A stretch of 44,608 nt of DNA from CAZSDU01 sp964605775 (lineage in GTDB: Bacteria; Bacteroidota; Bacteroidia; Bacteroidales; FEN-979), in NCBI GenBank assembly GCA_964605775.1, contig CAZSDU010000023.1, positions 1 to 44,608 on the forward strand, given 5' to 3'. The position numbers and the translations under genes are program-made. A model generated the notes under the pieces. The model made no database searches. It worked only from the letters and a program-made list of their open reading frames with translations, and had not been told where the DNA came from. Below are positions 7,260 through 16,125 of this stretch, piece by piece; positions within the stretch are counted from its first letter, which is position 1, and every line of letters starts with the position of its first letter.

Positions 7260-9914
7260 TTACTCATTTTCGATCCCGGAGGACCCTTTCTGATTCCTTT
7301 TCATCGGCAATTTCTTCCTTCTGATCCCGTCGAAAGTGTATAACGCATTGGCCACAGTCGCAGCAGTGGGAACCAGTCCGATTTCCCCTATGCCTTTGGC
7401 TCCGTAAGGACCGACAGGATCAGCTTCTTCGATTCCGATTACTTCGATTTCGGGTGTTTCCGTTGCCCTCAGCACACCGCAGTCACGGAGATGGGTGCTG
7501 ATCAAGCGACCATCTTTCATGGGAAGATCTTCTGTTAGCGCATATCCCAGACCCATATGCACCGCACCCTGGATTTGTCCTTCAAACAACATGGGATTCA
7601 TGATTTTCCCGGCATCATGGGCAGCCACAACTTTTTCGATTTCCCCCTGATCATTCAGGGTGACCAGCTGGGCTGCATACCCGTAGGCATAATGGGTGAT
7701 GATTTTATCCACGCTGGCGCCGGGTTTGGTAGTCCAATCGCAATAATATTTCCCGGTATAGGTTTTCCCGGTGAGCTTTATGAGAATCTGCTGAACTGCA
7801 TCCTCTTTTAATTCATCTCCGGATGATCTGAACTGATCCATGTCTTCACGGATGGCAATGGATGCATCAATGATGGCATTCCCAAGTAAAGCTGTGGCAC
7901 GGGAGGAAGTCGTCATCCCGGTTGGCAATTCTGCTTTGGTGTCCACCTCTACATCTATGAGTCCTGACGGGATACCGGTTTCCTGGTGTAGCACCTGCAT
8001 GGCCATGTTCTGAACTCCTTGTCCCATTTCGGTCCAGCCATGTTCAATCAAGACCCTTCCGTTTTCAAGGATATTGATTTTTACATCGCTGAAATCGGTC
8101 ATGCCGTTTCCAACTCCGGAGTTTTTGATCCCACAGGCAATGCCTGCATATTTTGCAGCATAAAACTGACCTTTCAACGCCAGCAAACAGGCTTTGATCC
8201 CTACCCCTTTCCCAAGAATCTGTCCGGTGGCAGTCATTTTACCTTCATCCAGGGCATTGTCGTAGCGGAATTTCCATCGATCAAATTTCCCTTTTTCACA
8301 GAGTTCATCAATGCAGCTTTCCAGGGCAAAAGCGGCCTGGTTGGCGCCAAAGCCCCGCATGGCGCCGGAAGGAATATTATTAGTATAAACTGTAAGTGAG
8401 GCTATATCGACATGCGGCACATGATATCCTCCGCTGGCATGACCGGCCACTCTTTCCATGACCTTTGTTCCCACGGAAGCATAAGCACCGGTATCACCGA
8501 TGGCCAGCAATTTCAATCCGGTGAGCATTCCATTTTCATCACAAGCCAGGGAAATATCCATCCAAACCGGATGACGCTTGGGATGCATGATAATGGATTC
8601 CTCTCTCGACAGATGAAGTTTGACCGGTTTTTTCAGCAGCCATGCAAAAAGGGCAACATGTCCCTGCACCGTCATATCTTCACGGCCGCCAAAACCGCCC
8701 CCACAGGGAACCAGCGTCACCCTGACCTGGTCTTCATTCAATCCCAGAAGGGAAGCTACCTGCCGCTGGTCAACATAGATGCCTTGTCCCTGGGAAAACA
8801 GATGAATGCCATCCTGTTCAGGCAGGGCAATGGCTGCTTCGGTTTCCAGAAATGCATGTTCAACCCGCTGAGTCTCATAAATACCTGATACAAAATGGGC
8901 TGATTTCTGAAAAATTTCTTCAATGTCAGATCCCCGTCTGACAACACATTTTTCCAGCAGGTTTGACTTGCCGGGATGAACAGCCGGTGAACTTGAATCC
9001 AGTGCCTGATGGATATTGGATACAGGATGCAGGATATCATAGTCAACTTTTATCATAGCTGCTGCTTTTCTTGCCGTATCCTCATCCCCGGCTACAACCC
9101 CGGCAATGACATCGCCGATATAGCAGGTGGTTTCACCTTTCGCAATCATCAATGGCCAGTCGTTGAAGATCAATCCGGTATAACGATCGCCGGGAATATC
9201 TCCGGCCAAAAAAATTTTTTCAACACCTTCTACTTTTTCTGCTATGGATGTATCTATGCTTAACACCCTGGCCCTGGGATGGTCGCTGAAACGCAGGGCA
9301 GCAAAAAGCATCCCATCAAACTGCATATCGTTGACAAAAACCCGTTTCCCGATGGCTGTTTCAAATGCCTGATACTTCTTCATCGAATCCCCGATCCCTG
9401 CCTGTCCGTTAGGCAGGCTGCATTCTTCATCTCGAATCCCATATCCCGTATCCTGCATCCTGCATCCTCTCAATGCTTCTTCTATGGCATCCACAATCTT
9501 CACATAACCTGTACAGCGGCAGAGGTTGAGATGGAGGGCTTTTTTAATTTGTTCCCGGTCAGGATTCGGGTTTTCAGAAAATAAAACTTTTGTCCGCATG
9601 ATCAGTCCCGGAGTACAGAATCCGCATTGAACAGCTCCTTTTTCAACATAAGCCCTGGCAATAATATCCCGGATATTTTCGGGAATACCTTCCATGGTAA
9701 TAATTTCTGCCCCCTCCAGGAATTTCATCTTCTGTGTGCATGAAAGCTTTGCCTTCCCGTTGATCTCTACCATGCAGGCTCCGCAGGCCGCCTGGCCGGA
9801 ACAACCGTCTTTAACTGAAATTATTCCTTCGTCATGGCGTAAAAACGACAAAAGTGTCCGGTTTCCATCACCGGTATATTGAATTTTACGTGAATTCAAA
9901 GTCAAAGAGATCAT
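7260..9914 (-). CDS. Xanthine dehydrogenase-family molybdenum hydroxylase (2Fe-2S and Mo domains fused)
   Basis: This 884-residue protein fuses the two-cluster iron-sulfur subunit to the molybdopterin subunit of the xanthine dehydrogenase/aldehyde oxidase family, which hydroxylates purines or related heterocycles. Plant-type cluster cysteines are at 38, 44, 47 and 59; the second cluster has C97, C100, C132 and C134 (CGFC, CRC). The a/b hammerhead domain follows from about residue 180. Molybdopterin-site motifs include GGGFGGRED, GAMRGFGANQ and near the C-terminus GAKGIGEIG, whose Glu is the expected catalytic base. There is no FAD domain and no FAD-subunit gene nearby, so electrons may pass to the YgfK-like protein. 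The interdomain linker (residues ~151-177) contains an interspersed repeat. The gene starts 8 bp after the ThrC-like gene. It resembles the XdhD-type fusion of the enterobacterial ygf cluster; the exact substrate is not determined. Confidence 0.92.
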   Translation of the reverse strand: MISLTLNSRKIQYTGDGNRTLLSFLRHDEGIISVKDGCSGQAACGACMVEINGKAKLSCTQKMKFLEGAEIITMEGIPENIRDIIARAYVEKGAVQCGFCTPGLIMRTKVLFSENPNPDREQIKKALHLNLCRCTGYVKIVDAIEEALRGCRMQDTGYGIRDEECSLPNGQAGIGDSMKKYQAFETAIGKRVFVNDMQFDGMLFAALRFSDHPRARVLSIDTSIAEKVEGVEKIFLAGDIPGDRYTGLIFNDWPLMIAKGETTCYIGDVIAGVVAGDEDTARKAAAMIKVDYDILHPVSNIHQALDSSSPAVHPGKSNLLEKCVVRRGSDIEEIFQKSAHFVSGIYETQRVEHAFLETEAAIALPEQDGIHLFSQGQGIYVDQRQVASLLGLNEDQVRVTLVPCGGGFGGREDMTVQGHVALFAWLLKKPVKLHLSREESIIMHPKRHPVWMDISLACDENGMLTGLKLLAIGDTGAYASVGTKVMERVAGHASGGYHVPHVDIASLTVYTNNIPSGAMRGFGANQAAFALESCIDELCEKGKFDRWKFRYDNALDEGKMTATGQILGKGVGIKACLLALKGQFYAAKYAGIACGIKNSGVGNGMTDFSDVKINILENGRVLIEHGWTEMGQGVQNMAMQVLHQETGIPSGLIDVEVDTKAELPTGMTTSSRATALLGNAIIDASIAIREDMDQFRSSGDELKEDAVQQILIKLTGKTYTGKYYCDWTTKPGASVDKIITHYAYGYAAQLVTLNDQGEIEKVVAAHDAGKIMNPMLFEGQIQGAVHMGLGYALTEDLPMKDGRLISTHLRDCGVLRATETPEIEVIGIEEADPVGPYGAKGIGEIGLVPTAATVANALYTFDGIRRKKLPMKRNQKGSSGIENE
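9384..9464. repeat. Compound repeat in the linker of the Mo hydroxylase gene
   Basis: The segment contains a 7-bp inverted repeat (CCTGCCT at 9397-9403 and AGGCAGG at 9411-9417) next to a low-complexity run of ATCC-rich units (CCCATATCCCGTATCCTGC). In the minus-strand protein it encodes residues such as CRMQDTGYGIRDEE and SLPNGQAG, between the iron-sulfur and molybdenum domains. It is in frame. Confidence 0.75.
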
Positions 9915-9922
9915 GCAGAATC

Positions 9923-11227
9923 TTATGACAAATATTCCTTGAAAATATCCCTAATCGATGCCAAATCAGGGTCTATCGGTCTCGGGATATTGATCAGCGG
10001 CTGAACTGACCTCAGATCCTTGAGTCCGCTACCTGTAAGCAAAACAACATTCTTTGAGCCTGGCTGGATCGCTTCCCCATGATGATATTTCAGCATGCCG
10101 GCGAAAGCGGCAACAGCAGCAGGCTCCTGGAAAATACCGGTGGTGCGCGCAAGTTCCCGGGAAGCAAGAAGAATTTCATTATCGCTAACACTAATCCATT
10201 CACCGTGATATTTTTTCAGGTAGTTCCGGGTCATGTAAAAGTTCCTTGGAACATCTACTGAAATTGAATCCGCTATTGTCTCCGACGGAATAGAATGAAA
10301 CCTCACAGACTTCAGATTCCGGATAAGGTTATCGCTGCCTTCTGCCTGGACTGCGATGATTGTTGGGATATGATCAATAATATCCAGTTTAAGCAAATCT
10401 TCAAATCCTTTATAAACTCCGGAAATAATGACTCCATCTCCCGTTGGAACGAAAATCCGGTCGGGAACCCGGTATCCAAGCTGAGCATAAATTTCAAAAG
10501 AAACTGTCTTTTTCCCCTCAATGGTCAGGGGATTATAGGCGGTATTACGGTTATAAAATCCAAAAACCTCCGTAGCCTTCACGCTCAGATCGAATGCATT
10601 GTCGTAATTTCCCTTAACGGGAATGATCCTGGCACCGTACATGACAATCTGGGTCAGTTTGGCCTGCGGTGCAGCGGAAGGAACAAAAATAATAGAATGT
10701 TGCCCCTGAGAGGCACAAATACCGGCCAGCGATGAACCGGCATTTCCCGTTGAAGCTGCAATGATTGTCGAAATCCCATGTTCTTTTGCAAAGGCAGAAA
10801 CCAATGCTGAAGCCCTGTCTTTAAAAGAAAAAGTCGGGTTCTGGGAATCATCTTTCAGATACAATTCAAAATCCAGCTCTTCCATCGACCTGTCCGCTTG
10901 ACCACCTGTTCGCTTATCCGCCCCTCCCCCGGTCCAACGGTCAAACCGGTACATAGGCGTATTCCCTACCCTTAATCCTGGTAAGTTCTTCAGATCATCC
11001 AGCGGCAGAAGAGAGTAAAAACCTTCCATGGCAAGATGCTGAAACCGGTTGTGTGCAGGTGCTTTTTTTCTGATTTTGTCGTATGGGAAAATGGTTTTCA
11101 ATACTCCTTTTGGAGGCTGATTTGCGACATTATCCCTGCTGCAGGCCGGACACAGGTACATGACCTTATCTGCAGGGTATTCAGCCTGGCAGTCATTACA
11201 TTCGTAAAAAAAATCGTCTCCCATCAT
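9923..11227 (-). CDS. Threonine synthase-like PLP enzyme with N-terminal zinc ribbon
   Basis: This 434-residue fold-type-II PLP enzyme resembles threonine synthase. An N-terminal zinc-ribbon has C10, C13, C26 and C29. The PLP lysine is K136 in NPTFSFKDRAS, followed by the phosphate-binding-type STGNAGSS loop and a C-terminal LLTGSGLKD. Residues ~97-114 are an in-frame repeat insertion (TGGGADKR / TGGQADRS). Its start overlaps the stop of the upstream TrpB-like PLP gene by 4 bp, so the two are likely translationally coupled. No homoserine kinase or homoserine dehydrogenase gene is close, and all neighbours are purine/hydantoin genes. A catabolic role, for example elimination on a diamino acid, is therefore at least as likely as threonine biosynthesis. 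That role is inference. Confidence 0.8.
   Translation of the reverse strand: MMGDDFFYECNDCQAEYPADKVMYLCPACSRDNVANQPPKGVLKTIFPYDKIRKKAPAHNRFQHLAMEGFYSLLPLDDLKNLPGLRVGNTPMYRFDRWTGGGADKRTGGQADRSMEELDFELYLKDDSQNPTFSFKDRASALVSAFAKEHGISTIIAASTGNAGSSLAGICASQGQHSIIFVPSAAPQAKLTQIVMYGARIIPVKGNYDNAFDLSVKATEVFGFYNRNTAYNPLTIEGKKTVSFEIYAQLGYRVPDRIFVPTGDGVIISGVYKGFEDLLKLDIIDHIPTIIAVQAEGSDNLIRNLKSVRFHSIPSETIADSISVDVPRNFYMTRNYLKKYHGEWISVSDNEILLASRELARTTGIFQEPAAVAAFAGMLKYHHGEAIQPGSKNVVLLTGSGLKDLRSVQPLINIPRPIDPDLASIRDIFKEYLS
10886..10939. repeat. Two-unit 24-bp tandem repeat inside the ThrC-like gene
   Basis: Read on the minus strand, two imperfect 24-bp units encode TGGGADKR and TGGQADRS, preceded by RW. This matches the style of interspersed Bacteroidota repeats that read as WTGGQADKR. 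It is in frame and lies just before the conserved PLP-lysine region. Confidence 0.7.
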
Positions 11228-12696
11228 TTTAACAAACCTGTTCGCTCATTGAATTCATTGATCAGTTCATCCCAACGGGCAGGCTGACTGAAAATTTTCG
11301 GCCAGATTTCTCTGTCATCCCAAAGCTGACGAAGATCCGCCACCTCCTTTTCCTGTTGTTCGATCCAGGTAAAATATTTCAGGTTATGGATCACTTTCTG
11401 ATCATCATAGGTAAGCTCCTTCATGTAATCAGTAGTCGTTCCAAGCATGCATTTTTCGTGATCTTTTGCAGCCTGAAGCAGGGTATAAGCTCCACGTTCA
11501 GCATTAAGTTCTGTCAAACGGGAAACATACATCTCTGCAGAATCTGTGGCAATGGTCATCAGAATATCATCTCCGGTCAGATCGAAATGTTTAGCCGTTT
11601 TTATGGCTGAAAGTATATTGGCAATTCCGGATATACCGATCAATTCAAGCTGGTCAACCAATGGTTGATCGACTCCGGCAGAAACAAGATAGTTATGCCC
11701 TTCTTTCTCATTGAACAAGCGAAATAACCGCATGCAGTATTCATCATCAATGGCAGTCACCACATTGGTGTTTTTTACATTATGTATCCAGGGAACATGT
11801 TTATCCCCTATCCCTTCGATCCGATGGCCGCCAAAACCATTACGCAGAAGGGTCGGACATTGCAGGGCCTCAGAAGCCACCACTTTCAAATGAGGAAAAT
11901 GGGTACGCAGATAATCTCCCGCAGCAATGGTACCGGCAGAACCGGTGGCAGAAATGTAAGCAGCCAATTGCGATTTTTTTCCCGCTATCAGATGGTAAAC
12001 TTCTTCCAGGGCATGCCCTGTGATCTCATAATGCCAGCAAGAATTTCCAAACTCATCAAACTGGTTGAATATCATGCAATCCTTACGGGTACGCCTGATT
12101 TCCCAACATTTATCATAAATTTCCTTCACATTGGACTCACATCCGGGAGTAGCTATTACCTCGGCGCCGATCTCTTTCAGCCAGGTAAAACGCTCCTGGC
12201 TCATTTCCTCGGGAAGAATAGCCACCGCTGTAACATCCATCAGGTAAGAATCAAATGCCCCACCCCGGCAGTAATTCCCGGTGGAAGGCCAGACGGCTTT
12301 ATGGTAGGTGGGGTCAAACTGACCGGTGATGATACGCGGAGCAAGGCAACCATAGGCTGCACCCACCTTGTGAGCCCCGGTGGGAAACCATTTACCGATC
12401 ATGACAATAATGCGGGCATCAACACCCGTGATGGATTTTGGAAGTTCGAGATAGTTCGGATAACCATATAAACCCCCGGATTTTTTAGGTTCATTCTTCC
12501 ATGTGATCCGGAAGAGGTTCAAAGGATGTAAATCCCATAATCCTATGGCCTTCAATTTTTCTTTTACTTTTTCAGGCACCAGCTCCGGATGCTGCAACTG
12601 TGCAAAAGTGGGCAGAATAATCCCCTTGTCACGGTAACGGTCAACAGCCTTCTGCAACACTGCCTGGTCAACAATCTCGTTGGTTATTGGAATCAT
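11224..12696 (-). CDS. TrpB-like fold-type-II PLP enzyme of unknown specificity
   Basis: This 490-residue protein has the hallmarks of the TrpB/cysteine synthase fold. The PLP lysine is in PTGAHKVGAAYG (compare GAHK in TrpB), the asparagine loop is PSTGNYCRGGAF, and a Gly/Ser-rich phosphate loop reads SATGSAGTIAAGD. It has extra N- and C-terminal helices and is longer than TrpB (about 400 residues). No trpA or other trp gene is nearby. It overlaps the ThrC-like gene by 4 bp and follows the YgfK-like gene by 18 bp, so it is in the middle of the catabolic operon. In the related enterobacterial cluster the PLP enzyme is YgeX (2,3-diaminopropionate ammonia-lyase), also fold type II. A similar elimination reaction is a reasonable guess but unproven. 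Confidence 0.8.
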   Translation of the reverse strand: MIPITNEIVDQAVLQKAVDRYRDKGIILPTFAQLQHPELVPEKVKEKLKAIGLWDLHPLNLFRITWKNEPKKSGGLYGYPNYLELPKSITGVDARIIVMIGKWFPTGAHKVGAAYGCLAPRIITGQFDPTYHKAVWPSTGNYCRGGAFDSYLMDVTAVAILPEEMSQERFTWLKEIGAEVIATPGCESNVKEIYDKCWEIRRTRKDCMIFNQFDEFGNSCWHYEITGHALEEVYHLIAGKKSQLAAYISATGSAGTIAAGDYLRTHFPHLKVVASEALQCPTLLRNGFGGHRIEGIGDKHVPWIHNVKNTNVVTAIDDEYCMRLFRLFNEKEGHNYLVSAGVDQPLVDQLELIGISGIANILSAIKTAKHFDLTGDDILMTIATDSAEMYVSRLTELNAERGAYTLLQAAKDHEKCMLGTTTDYMKELTYDDQKVIHNLKYFTWIEQQEKEVADLRQLWDDREIWPKIFSQPARWDELINEFNERTGLLK

Positions 12697-12714
12697 TTTT
12701 AAATGTATTAATGC

Positions 12715-15700
12715 TTAATTAGTAATTAATTCCTCATTCTTCCCTGATACCTGCTCTGCTCCCTGCAGAATAATGCTCATTGCTGCTGCAAAGGTAAAAT
12801 GATACGCTTTCATACAAGGTGTATTGAATTTAACATCCAGAGGCCTGAAAGTAGATGCTTCAAGAACCGCTTTTACCTGGTCTGTTTCAAAGATATACCG
12901 ATCTCCTTCAAGAGTTAGGGTTTTTATCATCTTCTTTTCTTTATATATCAGGATATTTTTACCGGGAAGTTTACTCAGATAATATCCTTCTCTTTCCTGT
13001 TTGAAAGACTCCAAGGAAAGCGAAAGCCCTGGTTTATCCGCGAACGGCCTGCCGCTGCTTGGACAAAAGGTGGTACAATTTCCGCATTCATTGCAAAGAT
13101 CACGGATGTTAAGCACCTGGATGGCCTGATCAACAGTGAAAACCTGATCTTCTTCAAAACAGATAACGCCATCGGTTTGCAAGACTGCTTTTTGTAACTG
13201 AAATTTTACCGGTTTTATGCGATAAGAAAAATTGGCCAGATTCGGACAAACACTCACGCAGACATTGCAAATTTCATCACAGAACAAACAACGGGAAGCT
13301 TCATCCCTGGCCTCTTCTTCCTGTAAGGAAGCCATGACCAGATTGAAATTCTGACGGTCATGTAAAGGTGTTTCCAAGGGAGAATGACCATATTGCCGGA
13401 TGGATTTCCGCCGGATTAGTTCTTCGTTTGAAATATTTTTTACTGCTAATGGTAATGGCCTTAAGGAAGGTATTTGAAAATCTGCCAGGATCTCTGCTGC
13501 GGCTTTGCGCCCATCTGCAATGGCATTGATGGCAGTGGAAGCTCCTCGAAGGGCATCTCCTCCGATATACATATGGTCAATCCCGGTCAGATAACTTCCT
13601 GCTTTCGTTTTTAAAAGACTGCCATCGATAAAACCTATTTCCAGTTCCTGCCCGATGGCAGAAATAATGGTATCACAACCTATTTCAAATTCCGATTCCG
13701 GAATTTTGACCGGAATCGGTCGCCCGTCTTTGCCTTTTAAAGACAGAACATTGCGGGAACAAGACAATGCTGTTACCTTTCCATCTCTTCCAATAACCCT
13801 TTCCGGATTTACAAGTTCCATGATCTCTATGCCTTCCTTTCTCACAGCCTCAATTTCTCCCTTGTCGGCTGGCATTTCCCGTAAAGTCCGGCGATAGATC
13901 ACGCTTACCTTCCCCTTTTTGCCAAGCAGTCTGTAAGCGGTACGCGCAGTATCCATAGCGGTATTGCCTCCACCAATGATCAGCACGTGCTGGCCTAAAA
14001 CGGGTGGTCGATTTTCTTTGACCTTAAATAAGAACTCCAACGGGTCAATGACTCCTTGAAAATCCATCCCATCAATTTTCAAATTCACTGACCGCTGAGC
14101 GCCGGCGGCAAGAAATACCACATCGTGGCTGCTCCGGATCATATCAATATTTTCACGGGTAACCGGAAAATTGTCGTGAAGTGTAACTCCAGAATTCAGG
14201 ATACGCTGAATATCTTTTTCAATGGCTTCATTGGTCAGGCGGAAGGAGGGAATAGCGGCGGAAACCATTCCTCCGGCAATACTCTTTTGTTCATAAACAT
14301 GAACGTCAACTCCGGAACGCCTGAGGAACCAGGCACAGGATAAACCGGCAGGTCCGGCACCAATGATGGCGGCTTTTCTCCCTTCCTCTTCCGGGGAAGC
14401 CTGCCCATCGGACTGGCTGGGGGCCGCAAGCCGTGTATGCTCTGCCACAAAACGCTTGATCTCCCGGATCCGAAGTGATTCATCATAATTGATCCGTGTG
14501 CATTTCAACTGACAGAGATGATCACAAACCATTCCCGTAACAGAAGGAAAAGGATTGGTATCGAAAATAGTCTTAAATGCTGCATCCATATTCCCCTGTG
14601 AAACATGATACAGGTATTCGGGAATATCCTGTTTCGTCGGGCAGGTATCCTGACATGGGGCATGAATACAATCAAAATAGTCCAGGGGCTTGCTGGTTTT
14701 AATGGACAATTCTGTAAAAGAAGATTGATGATAAGCAGCATTATCCACAACCTGATTGGCATACTTTTTCAGGTTACTGAGAGCTGTTCCCTGATCAGGG
14801 TTCAATCGCTCCGGATTTTTTCGCATATGGTCAATGTACTGCCATAATCGTCCGTATCCTCCGGGTTTCAGAAGATCGCTGCAGACAGTGACTGGTTTTA
14901 ATCCGCATGACAGAACATCCATAATATTAAAACAATCCACTCCGGCAGAAAAGGAAATGTCAAGTTTCCCTTCACAATCATTTTGAAGCTTTCGTGCAAG
15001 CCTGATGCTGATGGGATGAAGCGCCCTGCCACTCATATACATCATATTTTCCTTTTCACTGAAAACATTACGGTTATTCCTGCTTTCCAGGGTATTCGTC
15101 AGCTTTACGCTGAACTGAAGGCCTTTTTCGGCAGAAGCCCTGCTCAGGGTCTGAATGAGCTGAAGCGCAGAAGGATATTTCAAATCATGCTCAAAAGCAC
15201 GGTCAGGCACTTCGGTTTTAAATCCCAGTCTATCGTTAAGCAATTCCCGTAATTCAACAGGACCCAGCAATGTGGGATTCAGTTTAATGGTGGTATGCAG
15301 GTTCTTTTCTTTGATCAGGTAAAGCCCGATTTTTTCTATTTCTTCCGGAGGACAACCATGCATGGTGCTCAGGGTAACATGATCAGAAATACAATGAGGT
15401 ATTTCAAGCTCGTCGATCTTTGGATAAATGCTGCGGATCTCTTCTTTTACTTCTATTAATTCCTGGCTGCAATCCTGCATCTTGTTAAAAAACCACTGTA
15501 CATTGTTCTTCAGTATACCTTCCAGGTTATAACCGACACTCATATTAAAAAGAGTGCCCAATGGGCCTTTGAGCGATAGTTCCTGATGAAGAATATGAAT
15601 TAAAACCCAGGCATGGAGGTACTCCCGAAACGATTCTTTAATTTTCAGCTCCTGCGACCATTCGCAATTATACCCTTCGTCCTGCATGTCGATACATGGC

Positions 15701-15987
15701 TTGGAAACCTCCAGTTCATCCAGGGTCTGAACGGTTTTTAACTCTAAATACCTGGCACCGCATAGCCAGGACGCTGCGATGTTAAGCGCAAGCTGGGTAT
15801 GGGGACCGGCTGCAACACCGAGGGGAGTTAAAAGGGTCTTCCCGTAACGCTCCATGCTGAAGGTATCGGTTTTATCCGGATAAAAAAAGAGACTGGATGG
15901 AATTCCCATAAATTGTCGGGAACGGATACCGTCAAGGCCGATTTGAATCAAAATTGGCAACGACAAAGGAATAAAATGATCAGACAC
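12715..15987 (-). CDS. ygfK: YgfK-like Fe-S flavoprotein oxidoreductase (putative selenate reductase family)
   Basis: This 1090-residue protein matches the domain order of YgfK (about 1030 residues). Residues ~1-440 are a dihydroorotate-dehydrogenase-like barrel (GVAAGPHTQLA, STMHGCPPEEIE). A GltD-like module follows: cysteine motifs CIHAPCQDTCP and CDHLCQLKC, an FAD-binding IIGAGPAGLSCAW, and an NAD(P)-binding IIGGGNTAMDTA. Two C-terminal 4Fe-4S-type cysteine clusters (CLFCDEICNVCVSVCP, CNECGNCTTFCP) end the chain. It could carry electrons between NAD(P)H and the Mo hydroxylase, which lacks an FAD subunit, or reduce a purine intermediate itself. The start is a GTG at 15987; a TAAATTTG element lies 31 bp upstream. 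It heads the operon with both PLP genes and the hydroxylase. The older name 'selenate reductase' should not be taken as a proven activity. Confidence 0.9.
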   Translation of the reverse strand: MSDHFIPLSLPILIQIGLDGIRSRQFMGIPSSLFFYPDKTDTFSMERYGKTLLTPLGVAAGPHTQLALNIAASWLCGARYLELKTVQTLDELEVSKPCIDMQDEGYNCEWSQELKIKESFREYLHAWVLIHILHQELSLKGPLGTLFNMSVGYNLEGILKNNVQWFFNKMQDCSQELIEVKEEIRSIYPKIDELEIPHCISDHVTLSTMHGCPPEEIEKIGLYLIKEKNLHTTIKLNPTLLGPVELRELLNDRLGFKTEVPDRAFEHDLKYPSALQLIQTLSRASAEKGLQFSVKLTNTLESRNNRNVFSEKENMMYMSGRALHPISIRLARKLQNDCEGKLDISFSAGVDCFNIMDVLSCGLKPVTVCSDLLKPGGYGRLWQYIDHMRKNPERLNPDQGTALSNLKKYANQVVDNAAYHQSSFTELSIKTSKPLDYFDCIHAPCQDTCPTKQDIPEYLYHVSQGNMDAAFKTIFDTNPFPSVTGMVCDHLCQLKCTRINYDESLRIREIKRFVAEHTRLAAPSQSDGQASPEEEGRKAAIIGAGPAGLSCAWFLRRSGVDVHVYEQKSIAGGMVSAAIPSFRLTNEAIEKDIQRILNSGVTLHDNFPVTRENIDMIRSSHDVVFLAAGAQRSVNLKIDGMDFQGVIDPLEFLFKVKENRPPVLGQHVLIIGGGNTAMDTARTAYRLLGKKGKVSVIYRRTLREMPADKGEIEAVRKEGIEIMELVNPERVIGRDGKVTALSCSRNVLSLKGKDGRPIPVKIPESEFEIGCDTIISAIGQELEIGFIDGSLLKTKAGSYLTGIDHMYIGGDALRGASTAINAIADGRKAAAEILADFQIPSLRPLPLAVKNISNEELIRRKSIRQYGHSPLETPLHDRQNFNLVMASLQEEEARDEASRCLFCDEICNVCVSVCPNLANFSYRIKPVKFQLQKAVLQTDGVICFEEDQVFTVDQAIQVLNIRDLCNECGNCTTFCPSSGRPFADKPGLSLSLESFKQEREGYYLSKLPGKNILIYKEKKMIKTLTLEGDRYIFETDQVKAVLEASTFRPLDVKFNTPCMKAYHFTFAAAMSIILQGAEQVSGKNEELITN

Positions 15988-16018
15988 GCTTAAGTTTTTG
16001 ATACCAGTTTCAATACGT

Positions 16019-16026
16019 CAAATTTA
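16019..16026 (-). promoter_or_regulatory. -7 element TAAATTTG for the ygfK-led operon
   Basis: An exact TAnnTTTG match on the minus strand, 31 bp before the GTG start of the ygfK-like gene and in the 138-bp divergent gap with the guanine deaminase gene. No clear -33 TTTG is seen. Confidence 0.45.
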
Positions 16027-16068
16027 AGAGATAATTTCTTTCGGTATGGAATTAGCGGGTTTTTAGCG

Positions 16069-16076
16069 TATTTTTG
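16069..16076 (+). promoter_or_regulatory. -7 element TATTTTTG for the guanine deaminase gene
   Basis: An exact TAnnTTTG match on the plus strand, 49 bp before the ATG at 16126. Together with 16019-16026 it forms a divergent promoter pair, so both transcription units could share regulators. Confidence 0.45.
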
Positions 16077-16125
16077 TATCAGATTACCCCGAGGAATTTC
16101 TCCGGGTTGATATTAGCTAAGGTCA

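Noticed and set aside
9010..9045. GGATACAGGATGCAGGATATC-like stretch resembling the linker repeat of the same gene
   Set aside because: It encodes a segment (DILHPVSNIHQALD) that fits the normal xanthine dehydrogenase sequence, so chance similarity is more likely than insertion.
11782..12471. 229-codon plus-strand frame inside the TrpB-like gene
   Set aside because: Antisense shadow of a conserved enzyme; no recognisable domain in the translation.
9923..12696. The two PLP genes considered as tryptophan/threonine biosynthesis genes
   Set aside because: No trpA, other trp genes, or homoserine pathway genes are adjacent; the surrounding operon is catabolic. The possibility is not fully excluded for the ThrC-like gene.
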